64,000 nt of DNA. It comes from Syntrophomonadaceae bacterium. GTDB taxonomy: Bacteria > Bacillota > Syntrophomonadia > Syntrophomonadales > Syntrophomonadaceae. The position numbers and the translations under genes were made by a program. Position 1 is the stretch's first letter, and every line of letters starts with the position of its first letter. Shown here in pieces: positions 9,367 to 18,697 of this stretch. Under the pieces are notes generated by a model. It saw only the letters and a program-made list of their open reading frames with translations. It had not been told where the DNA came from and did no database searches. The stretch is from positions 1-64,000 of the forward strand of contig JAAYJK010000050.1 of the NCBI GenBank assembly GCA_012522955.1, in the 5' to 3' direction.

Positions 9367-11214
9367 TTATTTCTTTTTATTACGAGGGGGCTTTTTCTTG
9401 GCCTGTAGAGGACCGGCTGAACGATGAGCCGTACTTTTTATTAAGGCCTTGGGGGAGGAACCGATTAGGTCGCTGCGTCCACATTTTGTCAAAGCTTCCA
9501 GTGCCAGGCTGTGGTTATCCGGATGGCGGTGTTGCAATAAGGCTCGTTGAGCCTTCCTTTCCCAGCTGCTGTTGGGTAAATACAGGGGACGGTGGTTTAA
9601 AGGGTTTAGACCCGTGTAATACATGGAAGTAGATATAGTCATAGGGGTAGGAGTAAAATTTTGCACCTGTTCCGGATAGTATTGCAGATGATCTCTTACA
9701 AACTCTGCTAGTTCTACTGTTTCCTTCAGTCCGCAGCCTGGATGGGCGGAAATAAAATAGGGAATAAGGTATTGCTTTTTCCCCAGCTTGTGATTAATGG
9801 TCTGGAATTGTTGCAAGAACTCTTTATATTTGTTCCCGCCGGGCTTGCCCATTAATTTGGTCACAGTCGGAGCTATATGTTCGGGAGCCACCTTAAGCTG
9901 TCCGCCCACATGATATCGGCAGAGCTCATCTAAGTATTTTCCTCCGCTGTCTTCCAAAACCAAATCATACCGTACTCCAGATGCAACTCTTATATGCTTA
10001 ATCCCTGGAATTTGACGCATCTTGGACCATAGTTCAACTGAAGGGCTATGATCGGTATCCAGGTTTTTGCATACCCGAGGGAAAAGACAGCTCTTTTTCT
10101 GGCACTGTCGGCACTGCTCCCAATTTCGTCCCGACAAGCCATACATATTGGCCGATGGTCCTCCCAGATCCGGAATAACACCTTTAAAATCCGGATGACT
10201 AAGCAAGGATTGGGCTTCTTGAACTATAGAAGCAACACTGCGGCTTTGGATGAATTTCCCTTGATGCAATCCGATGGAACAGAAATGGCAGCCGCCAAAG
10301 CATCCCCGATGAGTAAGCAGGGAGAATTGAACTGCTGTTAACGCTGGAATACCGCCGGCCTTTTCATATGTAGGGTGATAGGAACGGAGAAAGGGCAGCT
10401 GGTATATGGCATCCAGTTTTTCTGTGTCTAGGGGAATTGCTGGAGCATTGACTATCACCAATCGGTTACCATGGGGCTGAACCAGAGGGGGAGAGGAATA
10501 GGGGGAGGTATGGGCATACAACTGGGCAGTCATGCGGCTAAAGGATTCCTTATTGTTTTTAACTTCTTCGAAAGATGGCAGATTAAGAGCATTAGCAGGA
10601 GAGGTATAGTCAATATAGGCGGTGCCCGGAACATCCTTGATCTCTTGGCATGATTGACCTTCCCGCATCCTGCGGGCAATTTCCAGTAAGATGTACTCAC
10701 CCATACCATATACAAGTAGATCAGCCCGGCTATCCAGCAATATTGACCGTCTCACACTATGGGACCAATAATCGTAATGGGCCAAGCGCCTTAAGCTGGC
10801 TTCTATGCCACCGATGATAATTGCTGAACCGGGAAAAGCTTCCCGTATTCGATTGCTATACACGGTAAGGGCTCTATCTGGGCGGTAACCAGCTTTTCCG
10901 GCCGGGGAATAAACATCTTCCCGGCGTTTCTTTTTATCTGCGGTGTAATGAGAAACCATGCTGTCCAGATTGCCGGAACTCAACCCAAAAAACAAGCGGG
11001 GTACTCCCAGCTTTCTAAAATCTTCGGTGCTTTTCCAATCCGGTTGAGCTATAATGCCCACTCTATAACCATAGGACTCCAGGAACCGACCTAAAAGAGC
11101 AGAAGCCCAGGCCGGATGATCCACATAGGCGTCACCGCTGATCAGTATTATATCCAATTGATCCCAACCCCGTTTATTCAAGTCATCCTGGCTTATCGGC
11201 AGAAATTGCACCAT
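9367..11214 (-). CDS. YgiQ-family radical SAM protein
   Basis: A 615-residue protein matching the YgiQ/UPF0313 family. It has an N-terminal B12-binding-like region (DIILISGDAYVDHPAWASAL), the central radical SAM cluster motif in THRGCFGGCHFCSIGLHQG (CxxxCxxC), family blocks such as GVRYDLVLEDSGGKY and VAPEH, and a basic C-terminal tail. Its reaction is not established. GGAAAGGGTGTT precedes ATG 11214. The lysine-rich end is usual for the family. It stands between two histidine-kinase genes with no clear functional link. Confidence 0.93.
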   Translation of the reverse strand: MVQFLPISQDDLNKRGWDQLDIILISGDAYVDHPAWASALLGRFLESYGYRVGIIAQPDWKSTEDFRKLGVPRLFFGLSSGNLDSMVSHYTADKKKRREDVYSPAGKAGYRPDRALTVYSNRIREAFPGSAIIIGGIEASLRRLAHYDYWSHSVRRSILLDSRADLLVYGMGEYILLEIARRMREGQSCQEIKDVPGTAYIDYTSPANALNLPSFEEVKNNKESFSRMTAQLYAHTSPYSSPPLVQPHGNRLVIVNAPAIPLDTEKLDAIYQLPFLRSYHPTYEKAGGIPALTAVQFSLLTHRGCFGGCHFCSIGLHQGKFIQSRSVASIVQEAQSLLSHPDFKGVIPDLGGPSANMYGLSGRNWEQCRQCQKKSCLFPRVCKNLDTDHSPSVELWSKMRQIPGIKHIRVASGVRYDLVLEDSGGKYLDELCRYHVGGQLKVAPEHIAPTVTKLMGKPGGNKYKEFLQQFQTINHKLGKKQYLIPYFISAHPGCGLKETVELAEFVRDHLQYYPEQVQNFTPTPMTISTSMYYTGLNPLNHRPLYLPNSSWERKAQRALLQHRHPDNHSLALEALTKCGRSDLIGSSPKALIKSTAHRSAGPLQAKKKPPRNKKK

Positions 11215-11371
11215 AACACCCTTTCCAATCCAAATCTATTAATTAGTATACCTTAATTTAAGCCTTGAATGTGGAATAAGGCTGCTTGCCAATGCGTTTG
11301 CTATTAAAGAGCAGTATTAATAAAGCACAAAGAAGAAGTTGGAGCCAGGTCAAGGAGAGCAAGGCCTGTCA

Positions 11372-13273
11372 TTATTGGTGAGTTGGCTGGAAGCGAACTA
11401 GGAAAGTGGTGCCAAGGGGATTGGTTTGAACATCTATGGTGGCATTATGACGGCTGGCAATCCCATAACATATGGGCAGACCCAGTCCGGTGCCTAGATC
11501 TTTGGTAGTTAAAAAGGGTGTTCCCAAGCGGGGTATTATATCCTGATCAATGCCTTGGCCCTGATCGGAAACTGCCAAAATAATGTCCGGGCCTTCACTA
11601 TAAGTTTTGATAGTAACCGTTCCACCAGCTTCCATAGCTTCCAAACCATTGCGGGCCAAGTTTAGTATAAGCTGTCTGATCTCCTTGTTATCTAACAACA
11701 AGGGGTGAACCTGGCCCAGTTCCAGCTGAATGTTTTTATCATGAGAAATTGCATCCACCTGGATTAAGGGATAGAGGGCTTCTATGATCTGGTTGAGATT
11801 GGAGGTTTCTAGTTCCACCGCTTTATTTCTGGCCAGCAGCAGGAATTCGGTTATTATTGAGTTCCCCCGGTCGATTTCTTCGATCATCAATTCAAAAACT
11901 TCTCGATAAGGTGTACAAGTTTTTTCACAAATCAAGAATTGAAGATAACCCCGAACTGTAGTCATCGGGTTTCGTATTTCGTGACCAATTCCGGCCGCTA
12001 TTTGTCCTACCAGATTAAGCCTATCCAATTGTAGCATTTCTTCTTCCAGTTTCTTTCTATCCGTGATATCAGTTATCATAGCCAGGTATCCAATATAGTG
12101 GCCGTCATGATCCTTGACATTGGTGATGGAATATATCCCCCAGAAGGAATGTCCAGCCCGGGTTTTAAGTTTGATATCACATTCTACCTGATCTTCACTG
12201 TGTATATGGTTGAGTATAGCATCGGTCAGCTGCAGGTCGGTCTCTTTTATCAGTTCCAGCAAAGACATACGTTGCAGTTCATCTACTCCATATCCCAACA
12301 TATCCGCAATCTTGGAATTGGCCAATTCAATGGCATTATCTTCATTGACAACCAAAATACCTTCATTGGCAGTCTCCACAATGCGTCTATATTTTTCCTC
12401 ACTATTCTTTAGAGCCAGTTCAACTTTCTGGCGTTCGGTTATATCGCGGAGGCATTCTACTGCTCCTATGGTACTACCTTGGCTATCGTATAGAGGGACA
12501 GCGGTAGATCTGATAAAGGCTCCGGATTCACCTAATGCGGGACAGAAGTTCTCTCCAATTAAAACATCGCCTTTTCTTTGGATGTAAGAATAATCCTGTT
12601 CCCATTCTTCTTGAGGGTTAAGTACCAAATCAACTAATAGGGGGCGGCGATAGCCATAAAAAGGAAGAGCATATTCATAATTACTCTTACCGGCTATATC
12701 CTGTGCTTTAATACCAGTAATATCTTCTGCCGCTTTATTCCAAACCATAAGCTGGCCTTGCTTATCAACTACCATGGTTGGGTCGGGCAGCGAATCTAAA
12801 ATTTCAGACATCTGATTTTGGGTTTCTAACAGGGCTGGCTGAGGCAGTTTACTACTAATATCCTGGATAAGAAAAATCAACCCTTGTTTTTGTCCCCAAG
12901 TATTATTAAGCAGGCTGACTGACATTTCAACCTGAATCTGATGGCCATCCTTGTTGATATGGAGGTTTTGGCCTTGCCAGTAGCCTAGAGTATTCAGCTC
13001 CTGATGGGCCTGGGCAAAATCAGCAGGTTTAATCCAGCTATACGTTTGGATCTCATCCAGGCGGCGACCGATAACTTCAGCCTGGCTGTACTTGTATAAA
13101 TCTTCAGCCCGTTTATTCCACAGAATAATTCGATCCTGCTTATCCAATGCCACCACTACCTGGTTAAGCTGGGCCAAAAGGTTAAGTTGAACTTTTAGTT
13201 CTTCAGCTGCCTTAGATGTAGACCTAAGCAGAGAGTTGCTTAAAGAACCGACTATTTTTTGCGGATCTTTCAT
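11372..13273 (-). CDS. Triple-PAS sensor histidine kinase
   Basis: A soluble kinase of 633 residues started at ATG 13273, which has AAGGGTGGGTTT in front (a TTG at 13294 would add seven residues). Three PAS/PAC units lie at about 30-140, 150-275 and 285-405. HisKA follows with GIGHEIRNPMTTVRG and HATPase with NLARNGLEAM, SDQGQGID and GTGLGLPIC. It closely parallels the kinase at 7053 in its transmitter half. It is encoded divergently from the sigma-54 activator at 13523 and shares the AT-rich promoter region with it. No response regulator is adjacent, so a phosphorelay to Spo0F-like proteins is possible but inferred. Confidence 0.9.
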   Translation of the reverse strand: MKDPQKIVGSLSNSLLRSTSKAAEELKVQLNLLAQLNQVVVALDKQDRIILWNKRAEDLYKYSQAEVIGRRLDEIQTYSWIKPADFAQAHQELNTLGYWQGQNLHINKDGHQIQVEMSVSLLNNTWGQKQGLIFLIQDISSKLPQPALLETQNQMSEILDSLPDPTMVVDKQGQLMVWNKAAEDITGIKAQDIAGKSNYEYALPFYGYRRPLLVDLVLNPQEEWEQDYSYIQRKGDVLIGENFCPALGESGAFIRSTAVPLYDSQGSTIGAVECLRDITERQKVELALKNSEEKYRRIVETANEGILVVNEDNAIELANSKIADMLGYGVDELQRMSLLELIKETDLQLTDAILNHIHSEDQVECDIKLKTRAGHSFWGIYSITNVKDHDGHYIGYLAMITDITDRKKLEEEMLQLDRLNLVGQIAAGIGHEIRNPMTTVRGYLQFLICEKTCTPYREVFELMIEEIDRGNSIITEFLLLARNKAVELETSNLNQIIEALYPLIQVDAISHDKNIQLELGQVHPLLLDNKEIRQLILNLARNGLEAMEAGGTVTIKTYSEGPDIILAVSDQGQGIDQDIIPRLGTPFLTTKDLGTGLGLPICYGIASRHNATIDVQTNPLGTTFLVRFQPTHQ

Positions 13274-13368
13274 AAACCCACCCTTGTTTATCAATTTACC
13301 TGTATTTTAACATGGTCAAAAGGGATTGCTTGGGGAAAATACACGTATTTTGTCAACATAATAAAAAT

Positions 13369-13396
13369 AATTAATAAAATTTGATATTTATTAATT
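13369..13396. repeat. AT-rich 10-bp inverted repeat in divergent promoter region
   Basis: AATTAATAAA (13369-13378) and TTTATTAATT (13387-13396) form a perfect dyad with an 8-bp spacer. It lies between the divergent kinase and sigma-54 activator genes. It may be an operator, but such AT-only dyads also arise by chance. Confidence 0.35.
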
Positions 13397-13522
13397 ATAG
13401 GTATAGGAGAACTGCCAATAAGGAATGCGCCCTGGTCCCTTTATGATTATAATTAAAGAGGAGAAGCTATTAAGAAAACTGCCATTCAATTGAAATTAAC
13501 AGCCGGGAGCAGGTGAGATAAA

Positions 13523-15556
13523 GTGGAAGTAGAAAGCAGCAATAGTCATCAAAATATAGCCAGAGCCTGGCAAATATTTATAGACCAGGGGCATTTGGAT
13601 TTATCCCAGGTGCGCAGTGAAATAGCCCAATCTTGGTGTCGTAGTAAACAGGCTGGAGTTGATCCTATTTCCCTCAATAAACCCAAAAGAATCAATAAAA
13701 CAAGTTTAAATGAGCGGCGACAGCATAAAAAAGATTTAGTGGATGTAGCTTTGCCTGTCATGCAGAGCTTATATGAATTTGTTGACGGAACCGGATTTGT
13801 AGTGATCCTGGCGGACAATGAAGGCTATATACTGGAAATACTGGGTGCCAGTGATACCATTAAGGAAGGCAAAAAAATAAATTTACTTATAGGCAGCCGA
13901 TGGTCCGAAGAAGTGGCAGGAACTAATGGGGTGGGAACCGCCTTGGAGTTACGGGCTCCCATACAGGTATCCGGGGCTGAACATTACTGCCAGATGGTAC
14001 ATGAATGGACCTGCTCCGCTGCCCCTGTTTTCGATCACCATCGTAAGCTGGTAGGAGTCTTGCAGCTTTCAGGTCCTTCATCCGCCAGCCATCAGCATAC
14101 CCTGGGCATGGTAGTAGCAGCGGTGGCCGCTATGGAAGAACAAATGCATATACAAGAGCAAAACCGCGAATTAATGCTGGTAAACCATCGTTTGCACAGT
14201 ATTTTTCATACCATGTCAGAAGGGGTAGTGATCATAGATCGTCAGGGGCGAATAGAACAGCTTAATCCCAGGGCGGAAGGTATCTTTAAAAGGCCGGTCC
14301 ATGATTTGCAGGGAGTCTATATAGCAGACATTTTTAAAGACACACCGGGGATAAAAGAAATGCTTGCCTCAGGAACACCTTGCTCTGATATTGAAATACA
14401 GCTTAGCTGGGATGGACGTCAAATACATTGCTTGGCTTCCGGCAAGGCCATCCGGGATGACCGGGGTGAGTTAAACGGGGGAGTGATCTTATTAAGCCCC
14501 ATAACCAAAATCAAGAACCTGGTTAATCGTTTTAGTGGAGCTACAGCCAGATTTACCTTTGATGACATTATCGGGAGCAGCCCGGGAATGGTGGAAGCCA
14601 TTAGAATTGCTCGTCTGGCTGCTTTGAACGATAATAATGTAATCTTGCAGGGGGAAAGCGGCACCGGTAAAGAGGTTTTTGCCCAGGCTATTCACAACCA
14701 CAGTGGGCGCTGCAATGGTCCCTTTGTGGCTCTCAACTGTGCTGCTATTCCCCGGGAATTATTGGGCAGCGAATTGTTTGGATATGTAGAGGGAGCATTT
14801 ACCGGCGCTCATCGCGGCGGGAGGCCAGGAAAATTTGAACTGGCCAGTGGGGGTACCTTATTCCTGGACGAGATAGGAGATATGACTTTTGGTAAGCAAG
14901 GAACTCTTTTAAGGGCTATTCAAGAGAAGGCAGTAATCAGAATTGGCGATAATCGAGTAATACCAGTGGATGTTCGTATCATTTGTGCCAGCAATAAGAA
15001 CCTGCAGCAAGCAGTTGAAAGGGGTGGGTTTAGGCGCGATCTGTTTTATAGGCTTAATGTATTGAAAATTAATCTTCCCCCGCTGCGGGAGCATTTGGAA
15101 GATGTGCCCCAGCTATTTGATTATTTCGCCAGACAGATTTGTCAGCGTCAGGGAGTGGAAATCGAGGACATAGAGCCCGATATTATAAAGGTATTGGTTA
15201 ATTATCATTGGCCCGGAAATGTACGAGAGCTGGAAAACGTAGTAGAGAGAATGGTATGTATGGCTCAGGGCAAGAGTCTAAAATATAAAGACCTGCCTGC
15301 CGAAGTATCCGGGCCAGCCAGAATGCAGGGGGAGCCCATCCCGTACAGCCCTGAATTGGACTCAGCAGCTCCTGGCCAATCTGACCTGCAATCAGAAAGA
15401 GAAAGAATGCGAGAAGCCAGAAAAAGACAAGAAAAGCAGGAGATGATAGCCACTGTGGCTCGTTGTGGAGGCAATATCAGCCAGATAGCCAGGGAGATGG
15501 GAGTTTCTCGCAATACTGTATATAGGAAAATGAAACAATATGGAATACTGAAATAA
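13523..15556 (+). CDS. Sigma-54-dependent transcriptional activator (GAF-PAS-AAA-Fis, AcoR-like)
   Basis: A 677-residue enhancer-binding protein. The N-terminal part (about 60-215) is a GAF-type ligand domain with GTNGVGTALELR and the WTCSAAPVF block seen in AcoR relatives. A PAS domain follows (about 225-330, MSEGVVIIDRQGRIEQLNP). The AAA+ domain (about 350-590) has GESGTGKE (Walker A), GAFTGA (sigma-54 contact) and LFLDEIGD (Walker B). The C-terminal Fis-type helix-turn-helix is GNISQIAREMGVSRNTVYRK. It would bind upstream DNA and open sigma-54 promoters by ATP hydrolysis. The only good -24/-12 site seen in this window lies 170 bases downstream, in front of the AOR operon, its likely target; an aldehyde or related compound is a plausible effector. 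GTG start after GGGAGCAGGTGAGATAAA. Confidence 0.94.
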   Translation: MEVESSNSHQNIARAWQIFIDQGHLDLSQVRSEIAQSWCRSKQAGVDPISLNKPKRINKTSLNERRQHKKDLVDVALPVMQSLYEFVDGTGFVVILADNEGYILEILGASDTIKEGKKINLLIGSRWSEEVAGTNGVGTALELRAPIQVSGAEHYCQMVHEWTCSAAPVFDHHRKLVGVLQLSGPSSASHQHTLGMVVAAVAAMEEQMHIQEQNRELMLVNHRLHSIFHTMSEGVVIIDRQGRIEQLNPRAEGIFKRPVHDLQGVYIADIFKDTPGIKEMLASGTPCSDIEIQLSWDGRQIHCLASGKAIRDDRGELNGGVILLSPITKIKNLVNRFSGATARFTFDDIIGSSPGMVEAIRIARLAALNDNNVILQGESGTGKEVFAQAIHNHSGRCNGPFVALNCAAIPRELLGSELFGYVEGAFTGAHRGGRPGKFELASGGTLFLDEIGDMTFGKQGTLLRAIQEKAVIRIGDNRVIPVDVRIICASNKNLQQAVERGGFRRDLFYRLNVLKINLPPLREHLEDVPQLFDYFARQICQRQGVEIEDIEPDIIKVLVNYHWPGNVRELENVVERMVCMAQGKSLKYKDLPAEVSGPARMQGEPIPYSPELDSAAPGQSDLQSERERMREARKRQEKQEMIATVARCGGNISQIAREMGVSRNTVYRKMKQYGILK

Positions 15557-15689
15557 TGGGCTTAATGCTGTAACATAGCCGTTAACTTATTGCACATTAG
15601 CTTAACACCTGTGTAACACTATTTTGAACAAAAAGGCATAAGTATTTCAGTAGATTTACCGATTGATATCAATATTAGCTAGTAATCCT

Positions 15690-15711
15690 GCGGCAGTAGC
15701 CGCTTTTTTTT
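15690..15711 (+). terminator. Intrinsic terminator of the sigma-54 activator gene
   Basis: GCGGC-AGTA-GCCGC (15690-15703) followed by eight T residues. It separates the activator gene from the AOR operon, which therefore needs its own promoter. Confidence 0.85.
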
Positions 15712-15725
15712 GTGGAGTTATAAGG

Positions 15726-15742
15726 TTGGTATGGAAATTGCT
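15726..15742 (+). promoter_or_regulatory. Sigma-54 (-24/-12) promoter of the AOR operon
   Basis: TTGGTATGGAAATTGCT matches the YTGGCACGRNNNTTGCW consensus except at two positions. The invariant GG (15728-15729) and GC (15740-15741) are separated by exactly 10 bases. It lies about 110 bases before the first gene and just after a terminator, next to a sigma-54 activator gene. A candidate activator site, GTGTAACAC near 15611-15619, lies about 110 bases upstream but is weak. Confidence 0.78.
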
Positions 15743-15806
15743 TGAATATGTATATATAGAAGATATTGTGTAAGATGAGGTAGTTTTTGCAGTCCGAACG
15801 AAAGGC

Positions 15807-15851
15807 AAGGAGGTGAATAACTGGTTTCAAATTTATTGAAACCAGGCAGGT
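15807..15851 (+). promoter_or_regulatory. Shine-Dalgarno, hairpin and start-codon arrangement of the AOR operon leader
   Basis: A strong AAGGAGGTG (15807-15815) lies 38 bases before the ATG, too far to work directly. Between them CTGGTTTCAA-ATTTA-TTGAAACCAG (15821-15845) is a perfect 10-bp hairpin. If folded, it leaves about 13 unpaired bases between GGAGG and ATG 15852, a workable spacing. Confidence 0.6.
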
Positions 15852-16331
15852 ATGCACAAAGAATTAATTGTTCAGCCCGAGAAATGTACAGGGTGCCGGA
15901 CCTGTGAGTTGATCTGTTCTTTTGTCCATGTACAGGAATTTGATCCCACACGCTCTCGGATTAATGTTTTTAACTTCGAAAAAGTTGGATTTTCAGTTCC
16001 GATAGTCTGTCAGCAGTGCAGTGTGGCAGCTTGTATGGAGGTATGTCCGGTGGGGGCCATAAGTAGAAGTGATATAACCGGGGCACTGGAAGTCAACCAT
16101 GATAAGTGTTTAAGATGCAAGATGTGTACTATTGCCTGTCCCTTTGGCGCCACCATCTATGATCCCATCAAGGATATTATAGCCAAGTGTGATCTGGGCA
16201 AGGGCGATCCCATGTGTGTCAAGCTCTGCCCCTCAGGAGCTTTGACTTATCAGGAACCTACACAGGCAAATGTTAACAAGCGCAAAGCATATGCTGCTAA
16301 ATTTAAAGCAGTTTATGAGGAGGTGGGCTAA
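15852..16331 (+). CDS. Four-cluster ferredoxin-type iron-sulfur subunit of the AOR complex
   Basis: A 159-residue electron-transfer protein of the HycB/DmsB type. Four cysteine groups are visible: CTGCRTCELIC, CQQCSVAACMEVCP, CLRCKMCTIACP and a final group with KCD and CVKLCP. Together they could hold four [4Fe-4S] clusters. No signal peptide is present, so it acts in the cytoplasm. It ends 3 bases before the AOR gene and most likely passes electrons between the AOR catalytic subunit and the NADH-linked subunits downstream. The start is ATG 15852; its usual ribosome site is displaced by a hairpin (see the leader entry). Confidence 0.92.
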   Translation: MHKELIVQPEKCTGCRTCELICSFVHVQEFDPTRSRINVFNFEKVGFSVPIVCQQCSVAACMEVCPVGAISRSDITGALEVNHDKCLRCKMCTIACPFGATIYDPIKDIIAKCDLGKGDPMCVKLCPSGALTYQEPTQANVNKRKAYAAKFKAVYEEVG

Positions 16332-16334
16332 ACC

Positions 16335-18143
16335 ATGTACGGATGGACAGGTAAAATTGCAAGAATTAATCTAAGTGATGGCAGCATCAAAACTGAATCC
16401 CTAAAGATGAGCGATATGAAAGACTATATAGGGGCTCGGGGGCTGGGAACAAAATTGTTCTTTGATGAAGTTGATCCGGGTATAGATCCATTGAGTTCGG
16501 ATAACAAGATAATATTCCTAGCCGGGCCCTTAACCGGGACCATAGCTTCCTCAGGAGGCAGATACAATGTGGTAACCAAAGGGGTTCTAAATGGCACCAT
16601 TGCTGCCTCCAATTCCGGCGGTAGTTTTGGTCCAGAGATCAAATATGCTGGCTATGATGGATTTATTATTGAAGGTAAGGCCAAAGAGCCGGCTTATCTG
16701 TGGGTGAATAATGATCAAGTAGAGATCCGGGATGCTTCCGAATTATGGGGTAAAAATACTGTCGAAACTACAGACCTGGTAAAAGCGGCCACAGATGATG
16801 AAGCGAAAGTAGCCTGCATTGGACCCGCCGGCGAAAACCTGGTTAAATTTGCCTGCGTTATGAATGAATACAATCGAGCCGCAGGCCGTTCCGGGGCAGG
16901 AGCAGTAATGGGGTCTAAAAATCTTAAGGCTATAGCCGTACGAGGAACTAAAGGTATAAGGGTAGCTGATAACAAGCGCTTTTTAAAGGCTATTATGGAT
17001 GCCCGGGCTAAACTGAAGGCTCACCCGGTAACTGGGGAAGGATTGAAGGCCTATGGAACCAATATCCTGGTTAATATTCTGAATGAACACGGTGGACTTC
17101 CGGTAAAGAATTTTAGCGAAGCTGCTATCTTTTCCGGGGCGGAAAAAATATCAGGTGAATATCAGGCCGAGAAATATCTGGTCCGGAATAAAGGTTGTTT
17201 TGGATGTTCCATAGGTTGTGGCCGGGTAACCAGAATAAAACAGGGTAAATACCAGGGCTTGGGTGAGGGGCCGGAGTACGAGGCAACCTGGGCCATGGGA
17301 GCCAACCTGGACCTGGATAATTTCGAGGCTATTTCTAAGGCCAATTTCCTCTGCAACGAACTGGGATTAGATCCTATTACCATGGGTGGTACATTAAGCT
17401 GTGCAGTGGAGATGTCGGTAAAGGGACTTATTCCCCGGGAAGATACCGATATGGAATTGCAATGGTCTGATCCCGATCTGCTAGTGGAAATGGTCAAAAA
17501 GACTGCCTATCGGGATGGATTTGGTAATTGCTTGGCGGAAGGTTCTTATCGTTTGGCAGAAAGTTATGGACACCCTGAGTTTTCAATGACTTCTAAAAAA
17601 CAGGAACTTCCGGCCTATGACCCCCGGGGGCAGCAGGGAATCGGTCTGAATTATGCTACCTCGAATCGGGGAGGATGCCATGTCAGAGGTTATATGACTT
17701 CACCTGAGGTGTTGGGAATACCGGTGGTGGTTGATCCTGATGCAACTGAAGGAAAACCCGAACTCCTTAAACTGTTCCAGGATTTAACTGCTTTAATTGA
17801 CTCGGCTGGATTATGCCTGTTTATTACTTTTGCTCTGGGTCTGCCGGAAATTGCAGAACAGTTGCGGGCGGCTACCGGGGTGGAGTTAAGTGATGAGGAA
17901 TTTCTACAGGCCGGGGAAAGGATTTGGAATCTAGAACGTCTGTTTAACCTTAAGGCTGGCTTTAGTAAAAAGGATGACGTTGTGCCCAGGAGGCTACTGG
18001 AAGAGCCTATGCTCGCCGGACCACATAAGGGCCGGGTGCTAGAACTTGATAAGATGTTGCCTGTATATTATGAATTGCGAGGATGGGATGAAAATGGGAT
18101 ACCAACGGGAGAAAAACTGGCTCTCTTGGGCATATCCCGATAG
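16335..18143 (+). CDS. Aldehyde ferredoxin oxidoreductase (tungsten-pterin family)
   Basis: A 602-residue member of the AOR family, which binds a tungsten bis-pterin cofactor and one [4Fe-4S] cluster. It interconverts aldehydes and carboxylic acids. The N-terminal pterin-binding block ([17 protein letters not shown], then [14 protein letters not shown]) is clear. AGPLTGT and the CFGCSIGC cluster cysteines (near residue 292) follow, with a further family block around [21 protein letters not shown]. The length is normal. It differs from classic ferredoxin-only AORs in that NADH-dehydrogenase-like genes lie in the same operon, so NAD(H) is the probable electron partner, alone or with ferredoxin. 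The substrate range is not predictable from sequence. Confidence 0.94.
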   Translation: MYGWTGKIARINLSDGSIKTESLKMSDMKDYIGARGLGTKLFFDEVDPGIDPLSSDNKIIFLAGPLTGTIASSGGRYNVVTKGVLNGTIAASNSGGSFGPEIKYAGYDGFIIEGKAKEPAYLWVNNDQVEIRDASELWGKNTVETTDLVKAATDDEAKVACIGPAGENLVKFACVMNEYNRAAGRSGAGAVMGSKNLKAIAVRGTKGIRVADNKRFLKAIMDARAKLKAHPVTGEGLKAYGTNILVNILNEHGGLPVKNFSEAAIFSGAEKISGEYQAEKYLVRNKGCFGCSIGCGRVTRIKQGKYQGLGEGPEYEATWAMGANLDLDNFEAISKANFLCNELGLDPITMGGTLSCAVEMSVKGLIPREDTDMELQWSDPDLLVEMVKKTAYRDGFGNCLAEGSYRLAESYGHPEFSMTSKKQELPAYDPRGQQGIGLNYATSNRGGCHVRGYMTSPEVLGIPVVVDPDATEGKPELLKLFQDLTALIDSAGLCLFITFALGLPEIAEQLRAATGVELSDEEFLQAGERIWNLERLFNLKAGFSKKDDVVPRRLLEEPMLAGPHKGRVLELDKMLPVYYELRGWDENGIPTGEKLALLGISR

Positions 18144-18149
18144 AAAAAC

Positions 18150-18186
18150 AGGCTGCCGGCCACTCCGCCAGAGGGGTAGGCAGCCT
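18150..18186 (+). terminator. Intra-operon hairpin, possible partial terminator
   Basis: AGGCTGCC (18150-18157) pairs with GGCAGCCT (18179-18186), followed by ATTTT and then the next ribosome site. Placed between the AOR gene and the NuoE-like gene, it may reduce downstream expression or stabilise the upstream mRNA. Confidence 0.5.
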
Positions 18187-18205
18187 ATTTTAAGGAGGAA
18201 TCTCC

Positions 18206-18697
18206 ATGGCCGATGAGGTAATACATGCAGACAATGAAATACGGAATATTATCCAGGCCTACCCCCCGGAAAAGCGTTTTATTCTAGCCGTGATGCAGGA
18301 TGTGCAAAAATCCTGCAACTACCTGCCGAAAGAAGCATTGCTGGGTATTGCCGAATATGTTGGGGTACCTTTTAGTCGGGTTTATTCTTTGGCTACTTTC
18401 TATAAGGCTTTTAGCTTAACCCCTAAAGGACGATATAACATTAAAGTGTGTGATGGTACCGCCTGTCATATAAAGGGTTCCCCGGTCTTAATTGACCAAA
18501 TACAAAACAGCCTGGGTATAGGCCCTGGTGAAACCACAGCTGATGAAATTTTTTCACTGGAAACTGTTAACTGCCTGGGGGCCTGTGCCATTGCTCCGGT
18601 GATGATGGTAAATGATAAAGTACATCCCAAAGTAAGCTCATCTGCCATCCTGGAAATTATAAAAGGATACAGGAAGGAGGCAGATCATGAGGAATAA
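18206..18697 (+). CDS. NuoE-like [2Fe-2S] subunit of the AOR operon
   Basis: A 163-residue thioredoxin-like ferredoxin of the NuoE/HndA/HydC type. The four cluster ligands are in CDGTAC and, about 40 residues later, CLGAC. The preceding helical part (PPEKRFILAVMQDVQKSCNYLP) is typical. It would relay electrons to or from the flavin subunit. AAGGAGGAATCTCC precedes ATG 18206, and the gene overlaps the next by 11 bases, so translation is coupled. Confidence 0.93.
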   Translation: MADEVIHADNEIRNIIQAYPPEKRFILAVMQDVQKSCNYLPKEALLGIAEYVGVPFSRVYSLATFYKAFSLTPKGRYNIKVCDGTACHIKGSPVLIDQIQNSLGIGPGETTADEIFSLETVNCLGACAIAPVMMVNDKVHPKVSSSAILEIIKGYRKEADHEE

